DNA of 36,689 nt from Chitinophagaceae bacterium UBA1946 (GTDB taxonomy: Bacteria > Bacteroidota > Bacteroidia > Chitinophagales > Chitinophagaceae), in contig DDEU01000074.1 of the NCBI GenBank assembly GCA_002336815.1, positions 1 to 36,689 on the forward strand, in the 5' to 3' direction. The notes below the pieces were generated by a model. It was given only the letters and a program-made list of their open reading frames with translations, was not told the DNA's origin and did no database searches. The position numbers and the translations under genes were made by a program. Below are positions 1 through 12,300 of this stretch, piece by piece (the stretch's first letter is position 1; each line of letters opens with the position of its first letter).

Positions 1-3000
1 CTACTGTTACATTGGTAGCGCCGGTTAATGTACCGGTTACCTGGCCCAGTGAACCTGTTCCTGTAATATCAGATTTGATTGTTACTGGTTTGCCGGTGAA
101 ATCAGCATTTCCTGCTATTGTAAAGGTTCTTGCCGGGTCAACAGTAAATATGGCCCCTGTACCCAGTGCAAATGTTTTGGATGCACCTACGGTATAATTT
201 TGATCCAGTGTTACATCATGTGTGATGCTTACATTGTTGGCACTGGTTGGAGGCTGTGTAGCATTCTGCCAGTTACCGCCACCTAAATCATATTCCCATG
301 TGCCTGCTGCGGAGAAATTTCCGTTTGCCTTACTGCGGAAGTCAGCATTGCTTTGGCTGATGGCTTGTATTTCAAAAGTATTGCTGCCACCGAGGCTTAG
401 GCTATAGTTGCTGCCTGCAGTAAGAGAACCTACAGTATAAGCATAGGTTCCGATGGATTCACCTGAAACCCTGCTCAGGGCACCTGTAATCACATCAGGA
501 CTGATCAATGCCGGAGCAAATGTATAAGTGTAAGTTGGGTTGGCATTTCCAAATATTTTGAATTGGCCTGCATCCGGGGTAACTGTTATGCCGAGTGCTG
601 TGATAGTGCCCACATTGCCGCTTACTGAAGCTGCATTGCTTACAGTATAGTTGCCTGCATCTGCACCACCTAACACCAGGCTGGTAACCGTTACTGTTTT
701 AGTTGGGCTTCCGGCAACGTTTTTATTGTCGTAGCTGCCGCTGGTATTGCTTACTGTCACATCATCCAGTCCAATTACACCTGCAAGGTTATAGTTGGCG
801 CTGCTTAAAGTGGCAGTTGTATTGCCATCATAAGGTTTGCTTACAGTACCGGTCAAAGATGCGGTCAGTGCAATTGAATTGATATCTGCACTTAAGCCTG
901 TTGGCTGGGCAGGTAAGGTATAGTTGGCATTGGGAGCTGTATAACCTGTTACGGTTACAGGCTTACCTGTACCAACATTCTTATTGTTGAATGTTGCAGC
1001 CGGAGTTCCTGTCACTGCAGGGGTTTCACCGTTTACCAAACCGGCATAAGCGGCGGTACCACTTAAGGTGGCTGTATTATTGCCGTCGTAAGGCTTGTCA
1101 TCTGCAGTAATGCCGGTGATGCTTAAGGCAACCGGGGCAATAGTAACTGTGATTGCACTACCTGCACCCGGACAAGCTGGTATGATACTGTTCCTTACTG
1201 TCAATGTAGCATTGTAGGTAGCTGCATTAGCTGTTGCAGGCACGGTGATAACGATAGGAGAAGCAGGCAGGGCTGCATTCACCACGTCTACAAATCCCTG
1301 TGCTTCTGCAGCCGCATTAAAGTCGATGCTGTATTCATCCGGTGAACCGCTTACAGCACTGTAAGTAATATTTGCAGTTGTAGTGCTTCTTGATACAGAA
1401 GGGTTGGCACCCAATGTAATAGTGGGTACTTCATTGATGATAAAATCAGTCTGTGTGCGGCAACCCGGTACAGTTGAACACTCAGCCCAATAATTTGTAA
1501 CGCCTGCAGTATTCGTGTTTGCCAAACCGGAATTCAGCACTCCAACGGGGTTGAACGAAGTTCCTGACCCGATGGCGGTACCGCCCGAAGAAACGGTAAA
1601 CCAGTTAAGGATACCTGGTATCGTATACGTGACTGTTACTGAGATATAATCAACAGATGCGGTCACTGTATTGCCGGAGGTCCTGTTAATATCCACCGAC
1701 AGGGCTACACCAAAGTTGGAAGCATTAATTTGAGCCGGCGTCCAGGTAGTACCCCACAGATCAGAAATGGTGCCATACACCTGGGTTGTTGATGTGGTAG
1801 TTGACCAGTTGCCTACAACCGCATTATTGTTGCCGGTAACTGCACCGGCTTTAACCAGCCTAACCTGGTCGTCCTGTATGTTGTTGGTGCCGTTACTGAG
1901 TGAACTGGAGCGGTTGATCGTTACACGAATCCCATCGATCACAGCAGTTGGAGGAATCGCAAATCCAAAATTGGTACCCTGTAAATAGTTGGAAGTTGCA
2001 GCTACTGTGCCCCCGCTTGAAACAGAAACACTTGCATTGGTACCATTATCACTAAGGATACTACCCGGGCTTGTCCAGGCCAGTGTTCCAATACCTGTTA
2101 CATTGGCACCTGTTCCGGTAAATGCGCTTGGGTTAAAGGTTCCACCAGAAGGGCAGCTTGTAGAGGATGTTAATGAGCCTGCTGCACCCTGGCATATTTC
2201 TGCACTGGTAGTAATTGGCTGGTCGTTATTGGTTAATACAACATCATCGCTCAATACAGCACATGGTGCATTGGTATTGGTCCACCTCAATGTAGCAGAT
2301 GTACCTGCAGGTATGCCTGCCACCGCAGATGTTGGTGATGAAGGGGTAATGATAAAGGCTGATCCGCTTATAAGGCTCCAGGAGCCTGTACCCTGTGTGA
2401 TGGTATTGCCTGCCAATGTGAAGCTGGCATCATTACAATGTGTCTGGTCAGCACCTGCATTAGGTACTGTAGAAGCAGGCACGTTGGTGAGCACGATGTC
2501 ATCAGTTGATGCAGCACAAGGTGCATTTGAAATGGTCCATCTTAATGTAGCACTCGTACCGGCTGTAACAGCGGTAATACCTGAAGTACGGGAACCAGGA
2601 GACGTGATACCTGCACTTCCCGCCACCAAACTCCATGCCCCTGTACCAACGGCTGGTGCATTGGCATTCATGGTAAAGGTTGTTTGGTTACAGTTGGTGA
2701 TATCAGCACCCGCATTGGCAGTGCTTGGGTTACGGTTAAACGTTACGAGCACATCATCGGTTGATGTACATGCGCCATTGGTAATGGTCCACCTTAAAGT
2801 GTATGCGCTACCGGCCGTTCCTGAGAAAGTAGAAGCCGGGTTTGATGCTGAACCAAAACTTCCGGTACCACCAGTAACAATACTCCATGCTCCGGTACCA
2901 ACCGATGGCGTATTGGCTGCCAGCGTTACCGTTGTTAATCCGCAGGTAGCAATATCTGTTTGATCCGGGCCTGCAGCAGCTGTTGTTGGTACTGCACTGT

Positions 3001-5536
3001 TAGTAAGTACCACGTCATCACTTGCGGCTGTACATGGACTGTTGGTAACTGTCCATCTTAAAGTAGCACTTGTTCCAACAGGAACGCCGGTTACTGTTGT
3101 TGTTCTTAATAAAGAATTAGTGATGGAAGCAGTACCACTTACCAAACTCCATGAACCTGTACCAAAAGCGGGAGCCGTTGCATTCATGGTAAAGCTGGCT
3201 GTGTTGCACAATGTTTGATCAGCACCTGCAGCAGCAGTTGGATTCCCGTTTAATGTAATCAGTACATCGTCTGTTGTTGCAGCACAAGGTGCACTTGAAA
3301 TGGTCCATCTTAAATTATAAGCTGTTCCGGCGGTTCCGGTAAAGTTTGATGTTGGGCTTGCAGCATTTGTAAAGCTTCCACCGGCTCCGCTAACGATACT
3401 CCACGCTCCGGTGCCAGCCGAAGCGGTATTGGCTGCCAGCGTTACGGTTGTTAATCCGCAGGTAGCTGCACCTGTCTGGTCTGGCCCTGCAGCAGCCGTT
3501 GTTGGCGAGGCACTAACAGTAACTGATCCATTGATGTTAGAAGAAACACAACCCGTGGTACTGTTTCTCACTGTTATAATAAATGGCATTGAAGGGGGCA
3601 CACCTGTTGATGTAAAGTTGGCAGCAATGGGTGAAGCCGGTAATGCAGCATCGCTAACTGTTGTGATACCCGTACCTGATATACTGTAGAGGTCAGGACT
3701 TCCTGAAGGAGACGAGTAGGGAATTGAAAAAGAAGTTGCTGTTTGACAAACAGCTGCAACGCTGCCCAGCGTAATACTGGTAGTACTACAGCTGCTTGTT
3801 GACACTGTTATCAAACCTGTGGTGCCGGCAGTAAAGAATGTGTTGCTTTGATTTGCGGCACCGGAAGATGTGCTGCCAAATGTGCTATTTGAGCCAGCAG
3901 TACCATTTCCACCAAGGGAAAGTGTGCCTGCAGTATGTGTAGTTAATGCAGCGGGGTTTACTATAACACCGGTATTTACGGTAAGAAGGCCGCTTACTGC
4001 AACCAGGCCGCCAAATGTTTTTGTACTGGTGCTGGTTGATAATGTAAGGGCAGCATAATTACCCTGTGATACTGTTTGTCCTGCGCCGTCATATATCAAA
4101 GTACCACCCCATGTTTTACCTGTTGGCACAGCAGCACCTGTATTCTGTGTTCTTATAGTGCCTGCGTTGATTACATTAGTTAATGACAATGTATTGGTGC
4201 CCATGTTTAATGTACCACCTGCCGTTGTGTTTAGTGTGGTTGTACTTAGGTTACCGCTTACAGTATTTGTACCACTGGTATTTGCAAGGGTAAGCACATT
4301 GTAAGTTGGCGTTGCGAAAACAGTTTGCCCTCCTGCTGTAACGTTATACGTTACAGTTCCGCCGGTCATTGTGAATGCAGAAAAATTAGAAGGGAAATTA
4401 CTTCCGGTTTGTCCCCCGGTCGTAGCTCCCAAAAGCAATGTTCCGGCAACCGTTAATGTACCTCCTGCACCCCCTCTGTTTGCAGTAAAAGTTGAAAGGT
4501 TCAATGTAGAGCCGCTGCTTACAGTTAACGAACTGTTGATTGTTACATTCCCGCCCAAAGTCTTTGTGCCGCTGCCGCTTGAAACAAGAGAACCATAATT
4601 GCCAAAACCACTATTCACTGTCTGTGTTCCGGCACCGGAATATTCAACAGTAAGACTTGTAAGTGTATTCGTGGTAAATAAATATTGGTTGGCATAATCT
4701 GCAGTAGCAGCAATTCTTGACACCCTTATAGTTCCAGAGCCGGAAATAGTACCGGCAGCCCCGGCACTATTAATTCGCACAGCTGCATCAGGGCTTACTA
4801 TACTGTTGACACCAACTGACATTGTTCCGGCAACACTGAAGTTCGATGTTATAGTGGCAATGCCGTTATTTGAAAAAGTAACATTGTTGAATGTAATGGT
4901 TCCTGTTCCACCCAGGGAAAATGCAGTTCCATTGAAAGTGACATTTAAAAGATCATTTGAGTTGGATGAAGTAAATGAATTGCCAGAGGTTACAGATAAA
5001 TTTCCTCCTATTACCAGGCTATGAGTATTTGTGCCTGTAGCATTGGTGACAGCAAGTGTACCGTCATTCACACTCACGTTGCCTGCAACGGTAAGAGTGA
5101 AGGAACTGCCATTAAAAACTAGATCACCGGTATTTGCACCAGTTACACCAACAATCAAAGACCCGATCGCATTCGCCGGGGAAACATTCACATTCACGGT
5201 TGCAGTGCTCGAGTTTTGTATGGTAACTGTTCCCGTACCCGAAAATTGCCCCGGGTAACCTTGCCCTGAAGTAGGTGTTGCCCACGTAGAACCGTTAAAC
5301 CTTTCCCACGAAGACAAGGAGTTCCAATTTAGTGTAGTTCCTCCTGTTACAGAGCGATAATCGCCAGTTACCTGCGCCGATAAATTTTGGCTAAAGCCCA
5401 AAAATAACATGCTTAAAAAAAGCAATGCAGCATAAGAAAATATGCTGTGTTGTTTTCTGGGTTTAAAAATAGATACGGGGCCAACCTGAACATTATTCAA
5501 AGACTGGCATAGAGTTGTTTGTAATTGCTGCTTCAT
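1..5536 (-). CDS. Giant secreted repeat protein (probable surface adhesin), 3' end outside the window
   Basis: The frame is open from ATG 5536 to the left edge (more than 1845 codons, no stop). An unusually long N-region (about 30 residues, with PRK near 26-28) precedes a hydrophobic stretch (about 33-48) and a cleavage-like NLSAQ, so I read an extended signal peptide. Then come: a long glycine/threonine/serine-rich beta-strand region resembling autotransporter passenger repeats (about nt 5370-3560); five Ig/PKD-like units with NAG(P/A)DQ and TCGL hallmarks (about nt 3520-2160); a jelly-roll-like block and an Ig_7-like domain (about nt 2160-1430); then modules with KPYDGN and PDAGQFKIFGNANPTY, typical of YDG/MBG repeat families (about nt 1130-375); then another beta-rich start. 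The middle block is shared with the divergent gene at 6361. Adhesin function is inferred. A C-terminal T9SS domain is expected but lies outside the window. Confidence 0.9.
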   Translation of the reverse strand, partial: MKQQLQTTLCQSLNNVQVGPVSIFKPRKQHSIFSYAALLFLSMLFLGFSQNLSAQVTGDYRSVTGGTTLNWNSLSSWERFNGSTWATPTSGQGYPGQFSGTGTVTIQNSSTATVNVNVSPANAIGSLIVGVTGANTGDLVFNGSSFTLTVAGNVSVNDGTLAVTNATGTNTHSLVIGGNLSVTSGNSFTSSNSNDLLNVTFNGTAFSLGGTGTITFNNVTFSNNGIATITSNFSVAGTMSVGVNSIVSPDAAVRINSAGAAGTISGSGTIRVSRIAATADYANQYLFTTNTLTSLTVEYSGAGTQTVNSGFGNYGSLVSSGSGTKTLGGNVTINSSLTVSSGSTLNLSTFTANRGGAGGTLTVAGTLLLGATTGGQTGSNFPSNFSAFTMTGGTVTYNVTAGGQTVFATPTYNVLTLANTSGTNTVSGNLSTTTLNTTAGGTLNMGTNTLSLTNVINAGTIRTQNTGAAVPTGKTWGGTLIYDGAGQTVSQGNYAALTLSTSTSTKTFGGLVAVSGLLTVNTGVIVNPAALTTHTAGTLSLGGNGTAGSNSTFGSTSSGAANQSNTFFTAGTTGLITVSTSSCSTTSITLGSVAAVCQTATSFSIPYSSPSGSPDLYSISGTGITTVSDAALPASPIAANFTSTGVPPSMPFIITVRNSTTGCVSSNINGSVTVSASPTTAAAGPDQTGAATCGLTTVTLAANTASAGTGAWSIVSGAGGSFTNAASPTSNFTGTAGTAYNLRWTISSAPCAATTDDVLITLNGNPTAAAGADQTLCNTASFTMNATAPAFGTGSWSLVSGTASITNSLLRTTTVTGVPVGTSATLRWTVTNSPCTAASDDVVLTNSAVPTTAAAGPDQTDIATCGLTTVTLAANTPSVGTGAWSIVTGGTGSFGSASNPASTFSGTAGSAYTLRWTITNGACTSTDDVLVTFNRNPSTANAGADITNCNQTTFTMNANAPAVGTGAWSLVAGSAGITSPGSRTSGITAVTAGTSATLRWTISNAPCAASTDDIVLTNVPASTVPNAGADQTHCNDASFTLAGNTITQGTGSWSLISGSAFIITPSSPTSAVAGIPAGTSATLRWTNTNAPCAVLSDDVVLTNNDQPITTSAEICQGAAGSLTSSTSCPSGGTFNPSAFTGTGANVTGIGTLAWTSPGSILSDNGTNASVSVSSGGTVAATSNYLQGTNFGFAIPPTAVIDGIRVTINRSSSLSNGTNNIQDDQVRLVKAGAVTGNNNAVVGNWSTTTSTTQVYGTISDLWGTTWTPAQINASNFGVALSVDINRTSGNTVTASVDYISVTVTYTIPGILNWFTVSSGGTAIGSGTSFNPVGVLNSGLANTNTAGVTNYWAECSTVPGCRTQTDFIINEVPTITLGANPSVSRSTTTANITYSAVSGSPDEYSIDFNAAAEAQGFVDVVNAALPASPIVITVPATANAATYNATLTVRNSIIPACPGAGSAITVTIAPVALSITGITADDKPYDGNNTATLSGTAAYAGLVNGETPAVTGTPAATFNNKNVGTGKPVTVTGYTAPNANYTLPAQPTGLSADINSIALTASLTGTVSKPYDGNTTATLSSANYNLAGVIGLDDVTVSNTSGSYDNKNVAGSPTKTVTVTSLVLGGADAGNYTVSNAASVSGNVGTITALGITVTPDAGQFKIFGNANPTYTYTFAPALISPDVITGALSRVSGESIGTYAYTVGSLTAGSNYSLSLGGSNTFEIQAISQSNADFRSKANGNFSAAGTWEYDLGGGNWQNATQPPTSANNVSITHDVTLDQNYTVGASKTFALGTGAIFTVDPARTFTIAGNADFTGKPVTIKSDITGTGSLGQVTGTLTGATNVTV

Positions 5537-6360
5537 GTTTAACAGGTTTATGTTAGGGTGATAGGTGTAATGAGGAATAAGCGCAGGCACAAGCACCGAT
5601 GATTGCCTTTTTGTTTTTTCTTTATTTGTTAAAAATCCATGCATCATTAAGATGAGGAAATTAATTTTCTTGAAAATGTATTTCCACAATGCTGTTGAAA
5701 TAGAGTGGTTAAGATGTCTCATGGTTTTTTATTTAACTTGATTTAACGGAGCACACATATACTGGTGCATGCCGGTAAAATGGCAATAAATTTTAATAAA
5801 AAAATCTTTACTTGGGGAGTAATGTAAACAGAGATAAGTCCTTAATAAGATGATTGGATGAGGGCTTTAAAAAAGATATGATATGGCTTAAATGGTAATG
5901 CTGCTAATGGTTAAAAAAGAATATTGGAACCGAAAATCACGGATTAAACAGAGAGGTATTGAATTAAGTAGATGACGAAGATAAAAGTTTTATGTAATTC
6001 TCCAAATTTTTATTTTTGATATACTACAAATTAAGTAGGGTAGTTTAAGTGCTTGAATTAAGTAGGATAGTTGAGGCTCTCTAAATTAAGCAGGGTAGTC
6101 GGGATACTATAAATTAAGTAGAGTAAGCGATTCAAATTTGTCTTTCTTTTGTAAAGATTTAAATGAATGCAGAAGAAAAGTTTGTTTTTTCTTTTTTGTT
6201 TGTATATTGCAATCATCTTTATAACACGTCCCTCATCCCTTGAATACATCCCCAACTACCATAATTGATTTTACCACAGTGCTTTATCTCCATAATCCTT
6301 CAACAAGCCGTATCTAATAAAATTTCCAATAGCCGGATTTATTAATCCTAAAAAGGCTAT
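5537..6360. other. 824-bp AT-rich spacer between divergent giant genes
   Basis: No convincing gene is present. A 65-codon frame on the minus strand (6058-6255) has no recognisable features and overlaps the repeats. The spacer must hold the promoters of both giant genes, but I found no good TAnnTTTG box for either, so the promoters may be non-consensus or depend on an activator. The only clear structure is the iterated element described separately at 5961-6125. Confidence 0.6.
5961..6125. repeat. Iterated ~28-bp element, five copies of a 15-16-bp core
   Basis: A core close to RAATTAAGTAGGGTAG recurs at 5961, 6028, 6055, 6083 and 6111. The last four start 27, 28 and 28 bp apart; the first is 67 bp upstream. 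Between cores lie 11-13 variable bases. Two copies are preceded by a CTAC or CTAT that can pair with the GTAG of the core. The copies lie between two divergent giant genes, so a set of regulator-binding sites is possible. A decaying minisatellite is the alternative. Confidence 0.75.
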
Positions 6361-9300
6361 ATGCAGCAAAATTCTACAACCCGTTACCTGTCACTGTTTT
6401 TAGTGATGATGCTTTTTTCAGTAAAGGCAACGCATCTTTTTGCACAGTCTTGTCCGCAAAATGATATTGGCTTTAATGCAAATAATAACCTGGATGCTTT
6501 ATCAATATGTGCAGGTACAACTGGTACATTTATTAAAGGCGATGATCCTTCTACCACTCCAAATTATAGCTGGGAGGTTGCATCAGCATTGGCAGGTCCC
6601 TATACAACCGTTACTTCCGATATTAATGATGATGAGTGGACGGTAAGCGCTGATTATTATAATACCCCGGGCACTTATTATTTTAGAAGGGTGGTTAGTG
6701 GCAGTGACGCCTGTGATGGCTTTAGTGATGTTGTTGTCTTAACTGTAAATGAGCTGCCTGTATTATCAGGTGCCAGCCAGTTGGCAACTGTTTGTGAGGG
6801 TGCCGGTGCTGTGATCAATTTAACAGGATTACCGGCAAGCAGTACTTTTGATATCTCCTACACAATTGATGCTGGTCCGGTACAAACTGCAGGCGGCATA
6901 ACATCAGATGGAAGCGGCAATGCATCTTTTACCTCAATTGCACTTACTGCTGCGAACAATGGGCAGGTGCTTACAATAAACGGTTTAACAAATACCGGCA
7001 GTACACCCAATTGCACCCAAACATTTTCAACTGATGTTACTTTAAGTGTAAGTGAAAATCCTTCAACCGCCAATGCCGGTCCGGACCAGGCAGGAGCGTC
7101 TACCTGTGGATTGACATCGGTAACCCTTGCGGCCAATGCTCCCACGGTGGGAACCGGCGCATGGACTATTGTAAGTGGTGCAGGTGGAAGTTTTGGAGAT
7201 GCATCCAATCCTGCTTCTTCCTTTAGCGGCACCGCAGGTACAACATATATATTAAGCTGGACGATTTCCAACAGCCCCTGTACAGCATCATCAGATGATG
7301 TGCTGATCACCTTTAATGAAAATCCTTCAGCAGCCAATGCCGGTCCTGACCAAACAGGAGCGGCTACCTGCGGATTGACATCGGTAACCCTTGCGGCCAA
7401 TGCCCCCGTTGCAGGAACCGGCGCATGGAGTATTGTAAGTGGCGCAGGTGGAAGCTTTGGAGATGCATCCAGTGCGACATCAACATTTAGCGGCGTAGCA
7501 GGTGCTACATATATACTACGCTGGACGATCAGTAATGCACCCTGTACAGCATCATCAGATGATGTTGTAATAACGTTTACCCCTGCCCCAACAACTGCCA
7601 ATGCTGGCCCGGACCAAACGGGCGCTGCTACATGTGGGATAACCACTGTAACACTTGCTGCCAATGCAGCATCAGTTGGAACTGGTTCCTGGAGTATCAT
7701 CAGTGGAGCAGGCGGAAGCTTTGCAAATGCTGCCAGCCCCACGTCAACTTTCAGTGGTACCGCAGGAACAACTTACACATTACGCTGGACAATAACGAAT
7801 GCGCCATGCACAGCTTCAACAGATGATATCGTAATAACATTTAACAGGAATCCTTCTGTATCCAACGCAGGTTCAGACCAAACCGGGGTTGGTACCTGCG
7901 GGCTAACGACTACAACGCTGAATGGCAATGCTCCTGCAACAGGAACAGGAAGCTGGAGTGTTGTAATTGGTGCTGGTGGAAGTTTTGGAAATGCCTCAGT
8001 AAGAAATACAACGTTTACAGGTACAGCAGGTGCACCGGGGTATATTTTGCGGTGGACGGTATCAAGTGGTCCATGTACTGTATCGGCAGATGATGTAAAT
8101 ATACTTTTCAATATTGCTCCGGCTGCTAACGCAGGAGCAGACCAGGCTGTTTGTGCAACAACGGCTACACTTGCCGGTAATACTCCGGCAGCAGGCACAG
8201 GAACATGGACACTTATCAGCGGCGCAGGAGCTATTACCACACCCGCCAGCGCAACATCCGGTATCACAGGTCTTGGTGTTGGCGCCAATACATTCAGGTG
8301 GACAAACACAAACGCACCATGTACTGCAAGCTTTGATGATGTAGTAATAACAAGAAGTGCTGCTCCAACAATAGCAAATGCAGGGGCTGATCTAACAGGC
8401 GCATCTACCTGCGGGTTAATAACTGTTACACTTGCTGCTAACACGCCTGCTACCGGTACCGGTGCATGGAGTATTATTAGTGGCGCAGGCGGAAGTTTTG
8501 GAAATGCCTCAAGCCCAACATCTACCTTTAGTGGTACAGCAGGCACAGCTTACACATTGCGATGGACGATTTCAAACGCACCGTGTACGGCTTCAACAGA
8601 TGATGTAAATGTTTTCTTTAATATAGCCCCAACAACGTCCAGTGCAGGGCCAGATCAAAATAGTGCTGCCACCTGCGGGTTAACTTCTGTTACCCTTGCT
8701 GCCAATACTCCCGCCCTGGGCACCGGCGCATGGAGTATTGTAAGTGGCGCAGGCGGAAGCTTTGTAAATGCTGCAAGTCCAACCTCCGTATTTAACGGAA
8801 CTGCCGGAACAACATACACGCTGCGATGGACAATAACCAACGCCATTTGTACTTCAACTGATGATGTGATCGTGGCATTTAACAGGAACCCTACTGCTGC
8901 AACAGCGGGTAGCCCTGCAACAATCTGTTCCAATGCCAGCACGACTTTAAATGGCAATGCACCAGCCATTGGCACGGGTAGTTGGTCAGTTACCAGTGGA
9001 CCCAGTACTTCATCCGCACAGTTTGCAAATGTAACGGTGAGGAATACCACTTTTTCTCCGGCAGGTGGGGCGGGCTCTTATGTACTAACCTGGACGATAT
9101 CGAGCTCTCCCTGTACCGCATCTTCTGCAAGTGTTACCATCACTGTTAACCCGGCTCCTGCCGTGGCAGCGATCAGCGGCGCTGCAGGCGTATGCGTAGG
9201 TTCAGCAATCACATTGACAGATGCAACAGCAGGCGGAACATGGAGCAGCAGTAATACTGCTGTTGCTACTGTTAATGCCTCCGGTTTGGTAACAGGTGTT

Positions 9301-12300
9301 TCATCCGGCACGGTTACCATTACATACAGTGTTCCCGGTGGAGGTTGCATTGGTACTGCCACTAAATCAGTAACAGTAAACGCACTTCCCAACCCGGTAG
9401 TAACATTCCTGGAGGGAAGCTCTCTTTTTACCTACACTACATCTGCCTGCGGGATCATTGAATTTGGAGCGCAAAATGATATGGATATTTTGTCAGGCGA
9501 CCCCGGGGGATCGGCTACTTATCAATGGCAGGTAAGTTTTGATAATGGTGTTAACTGGAGTAATGGTCCCGGCCCTACATCAACAACTGTTCAATATGTA
9601 CTCAACCCGGTATACACAACATTTGAATCAGTGGCAGGCACTTATCTTTTCCGCCTTGTCATTACAAATAATGGATGTTCGGGTACAAGTAACAACATCA
9701 CCCTTACTATTACGGGTACATCAGATCTTACATCCGGCACTGTTGGCAGCAACCAGTCGTTTTGTTCCAATGGCAACCCGGCTGCGTTCACAGTTTTAAC
9801 TGCACCCACAGGCGGTACCGGCAGCTATGGTTATCAATGGCAGTCTTCAACAGATAATGTAAATTTTACCAACATAGCAGGAGCAACATCCTCTACTTAT
9901 GATGCACCGGCCCTGTCGGTTACTACCTATTACCGCCGGATCACAACTTCGGGTGGATGTCGGGCTATTACAAATACCATCACTGTTACTATCAGCGGTG
10001 CAACACCTGCCGCACCCGGTTCTATTACAGGAAGTTCGCCGGTATGTGCAGCATCAGCGCAAACCTATTCGATAGCTGCTGTTTCCGGCGCTGTATCATA
10101 CACCTGGTCTTTGCCTGCAACATGGGCTGGCTCAAGCACAGGCACCAGCATTAATGCAACTGCAGGAACATCATCCGGTAATATAACGGTTACAGCAAGT
10201 AATGCCTGCGGAACAAGTGCCGCCAGTACATTGGCAGTAACGGTTGCGCCAATACCAAGCAATGCCAACGCAGGAGCAGATCAAAACAACTGTAATAACG
10301 GAAACTTTATATTGGCAGGTAATACACCTGTTACAGGCACAGGTACATGGAGTTTGGTAAGCGGAGCCGCATCTATAACCACGCCTTCATCTCCTGTATC
10401 AGCAGTTACTGGTGTACCTGCGGGAACAAGTGCCACATTGCGCTGGACAATTTCTAATTCGCCCTGTGCTGCTAAAACAGATGATGTTATACTTACCAAT
10501 AAAGCAGATCCTACAACAGCCAATGCCGGCCCTGATCAAACGGGTGCATCTACCTGTGGCCTCACGTCGGTAACATTGGCGGCCAATACTGCAACGGCCG
10601 GCACCGGCGCATGGAGTATTGTTAGTGGGGCAGGAGGAAGTTTTGGTAATGCGGCAAGCCCAACATCAACATTTAATGGAACAGCAGGAACTACCTATAC
10701 TTTAAGATGGACGATTTCCAATGCTCCCTGTATTGCATCAACCGATGATGTGATCATAACGTTCAACCGTACCCCAACAGCCGCCAATGCAGGCCCGGAT
10801 CAAACCAGCGCTGCAACCTGCGGGTTAACCACCGTAACACTTGCTGCCAATACGCCGGCAGTTGGTACGGGGGCGTGGAGTATCGTGAGCGGGGCAGGAG
10901 GAAGTTTCGGAAATGCAGCAAGCCCAACGTCCACGTTTAGCGGTACCGCCGGTACCAGCTATACAGTAAGGTGGACAATCAGCAATGCACCCTGTACTGC
11001 ATCAACAGACGATGTGATAATAACATTTAATGTGCCGCCAACTGCATCCAACGCAGGGCCTGATCAAACAGGAGCAGCTACCTGTGGATTAACTTCTGTA
11101 ACGCTGGCTGCCAATAGCCCCGTTACCGGCACAGGGGCCTGGAGTATTGTGAGTGGAGCAGGTGGAAGTTTTACAGCAGCATCAAATCCGGCAACTACTT
11201 TTAATGGTACCGCCGGTACTGCATATACATTAAGATGGACGATCACCAATGGCGCTTGTACATCCACAGATGATGTGCTGGTAACGTTTAACCGTAACCC
11301 AACAATAGCTAATGCAGGTGCAGATAAAAACAATTGTAACAGCGCCAGCTTTACAATGACGGCCAATACGGCAACAACAGGTACAGGCACCTGGACGTTG
11401 GTAAGCGGAACCGCCACCATTACCACAGCATCTTCTCCCACGACAGGTATTACCGGCGTGCCGGCAGGTACCAGTGCCACATTAAGATGGACAATTTCAA
11501 ACAGCCCCTGTACCGCTTCATTTGATGACGTGGTACTAACAAATGTTGCCGCATCCACAGTACCCAATGCCGGTGCCGATCAGGCACAATGCAACAATGG
11601 CAACTTTACCCTTGCAGGAAATACAATCACAAACGGTGTTGGCTCATGGAGTGTTGTAAGTGGAACCGCCACCATAACAACAGCGTCTTCTCCCACATCA
11701 ACCGTAACGGGCGTGCCTGCAGGAACAAGCGCTACATTGCGGTGGACAAATACAAATTCACCGTGTGCCATTTTAAATGATGATGTAATACTTACCAATA
11801 ACCAATCACCTGCTACAACAGGGGTCGCTGTTTGTGTGGGAGGTTCAGGTTCAATGACATCTTCTGCTTCATGTGCTGCTTCAACAACTCCAACCGCAGG
11901 ACCCAACTTTGCAGGAACAGGAGCAACAGGCGGCACTGGTGCATCCTGGGGCAGTTTGAGCAGCATTTCAGCTAATGATAATGTGAATGTATTTTCTGCA
12001 CCCAATTCAGGCTCATCCTCGCAATCACTGAATGCAACAAATTTTGGCTTTTCAATTCCCGGAACAGCCACCATCGTTGGCGTGCAGGTTACTGCTGGCA
12101 GATTGGCAAGTGTTAATAGTGCTGTCAGGGATAACACGGTGAGACTGTTGATTGCCGGTGTTGCTTCCGGAAACAACTATGCCAATGCTTCATTCTGGAC
12201 CACCACTGAAACGGCAACCACTTACGGATCAATAAGCGATCTATGGGGATTGGCCCTGACACCTGCCCAGGTAAATGCAGCAAATTTTGGCGCAACTCTC

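Noticed and set aside
1989..2963. Long open frame (324 codons) on the plus strand
   Set aside because: It is antisense to the repeat units of the minus-strand giant gene. Similar antisense frames occur opposite every copy of the unit (for example 6858-7742 and 7773-8546), as expected from repeated codon use, and the translations are low-complexity valine/proline/alanine strings.
5961..6125. CRISPR-like array
   Set aside because: The core is only 15-16 bp with 11-13-bp variable gaps, the copies are imperfect, and no cas gene is present.
6058..6255. Small minus-strand gene in the giant-gene spacer
   Set aside because: 65 codons, composition of AT-rich spacer DNA, no recognisable domain, and its end is made of the iterated element.
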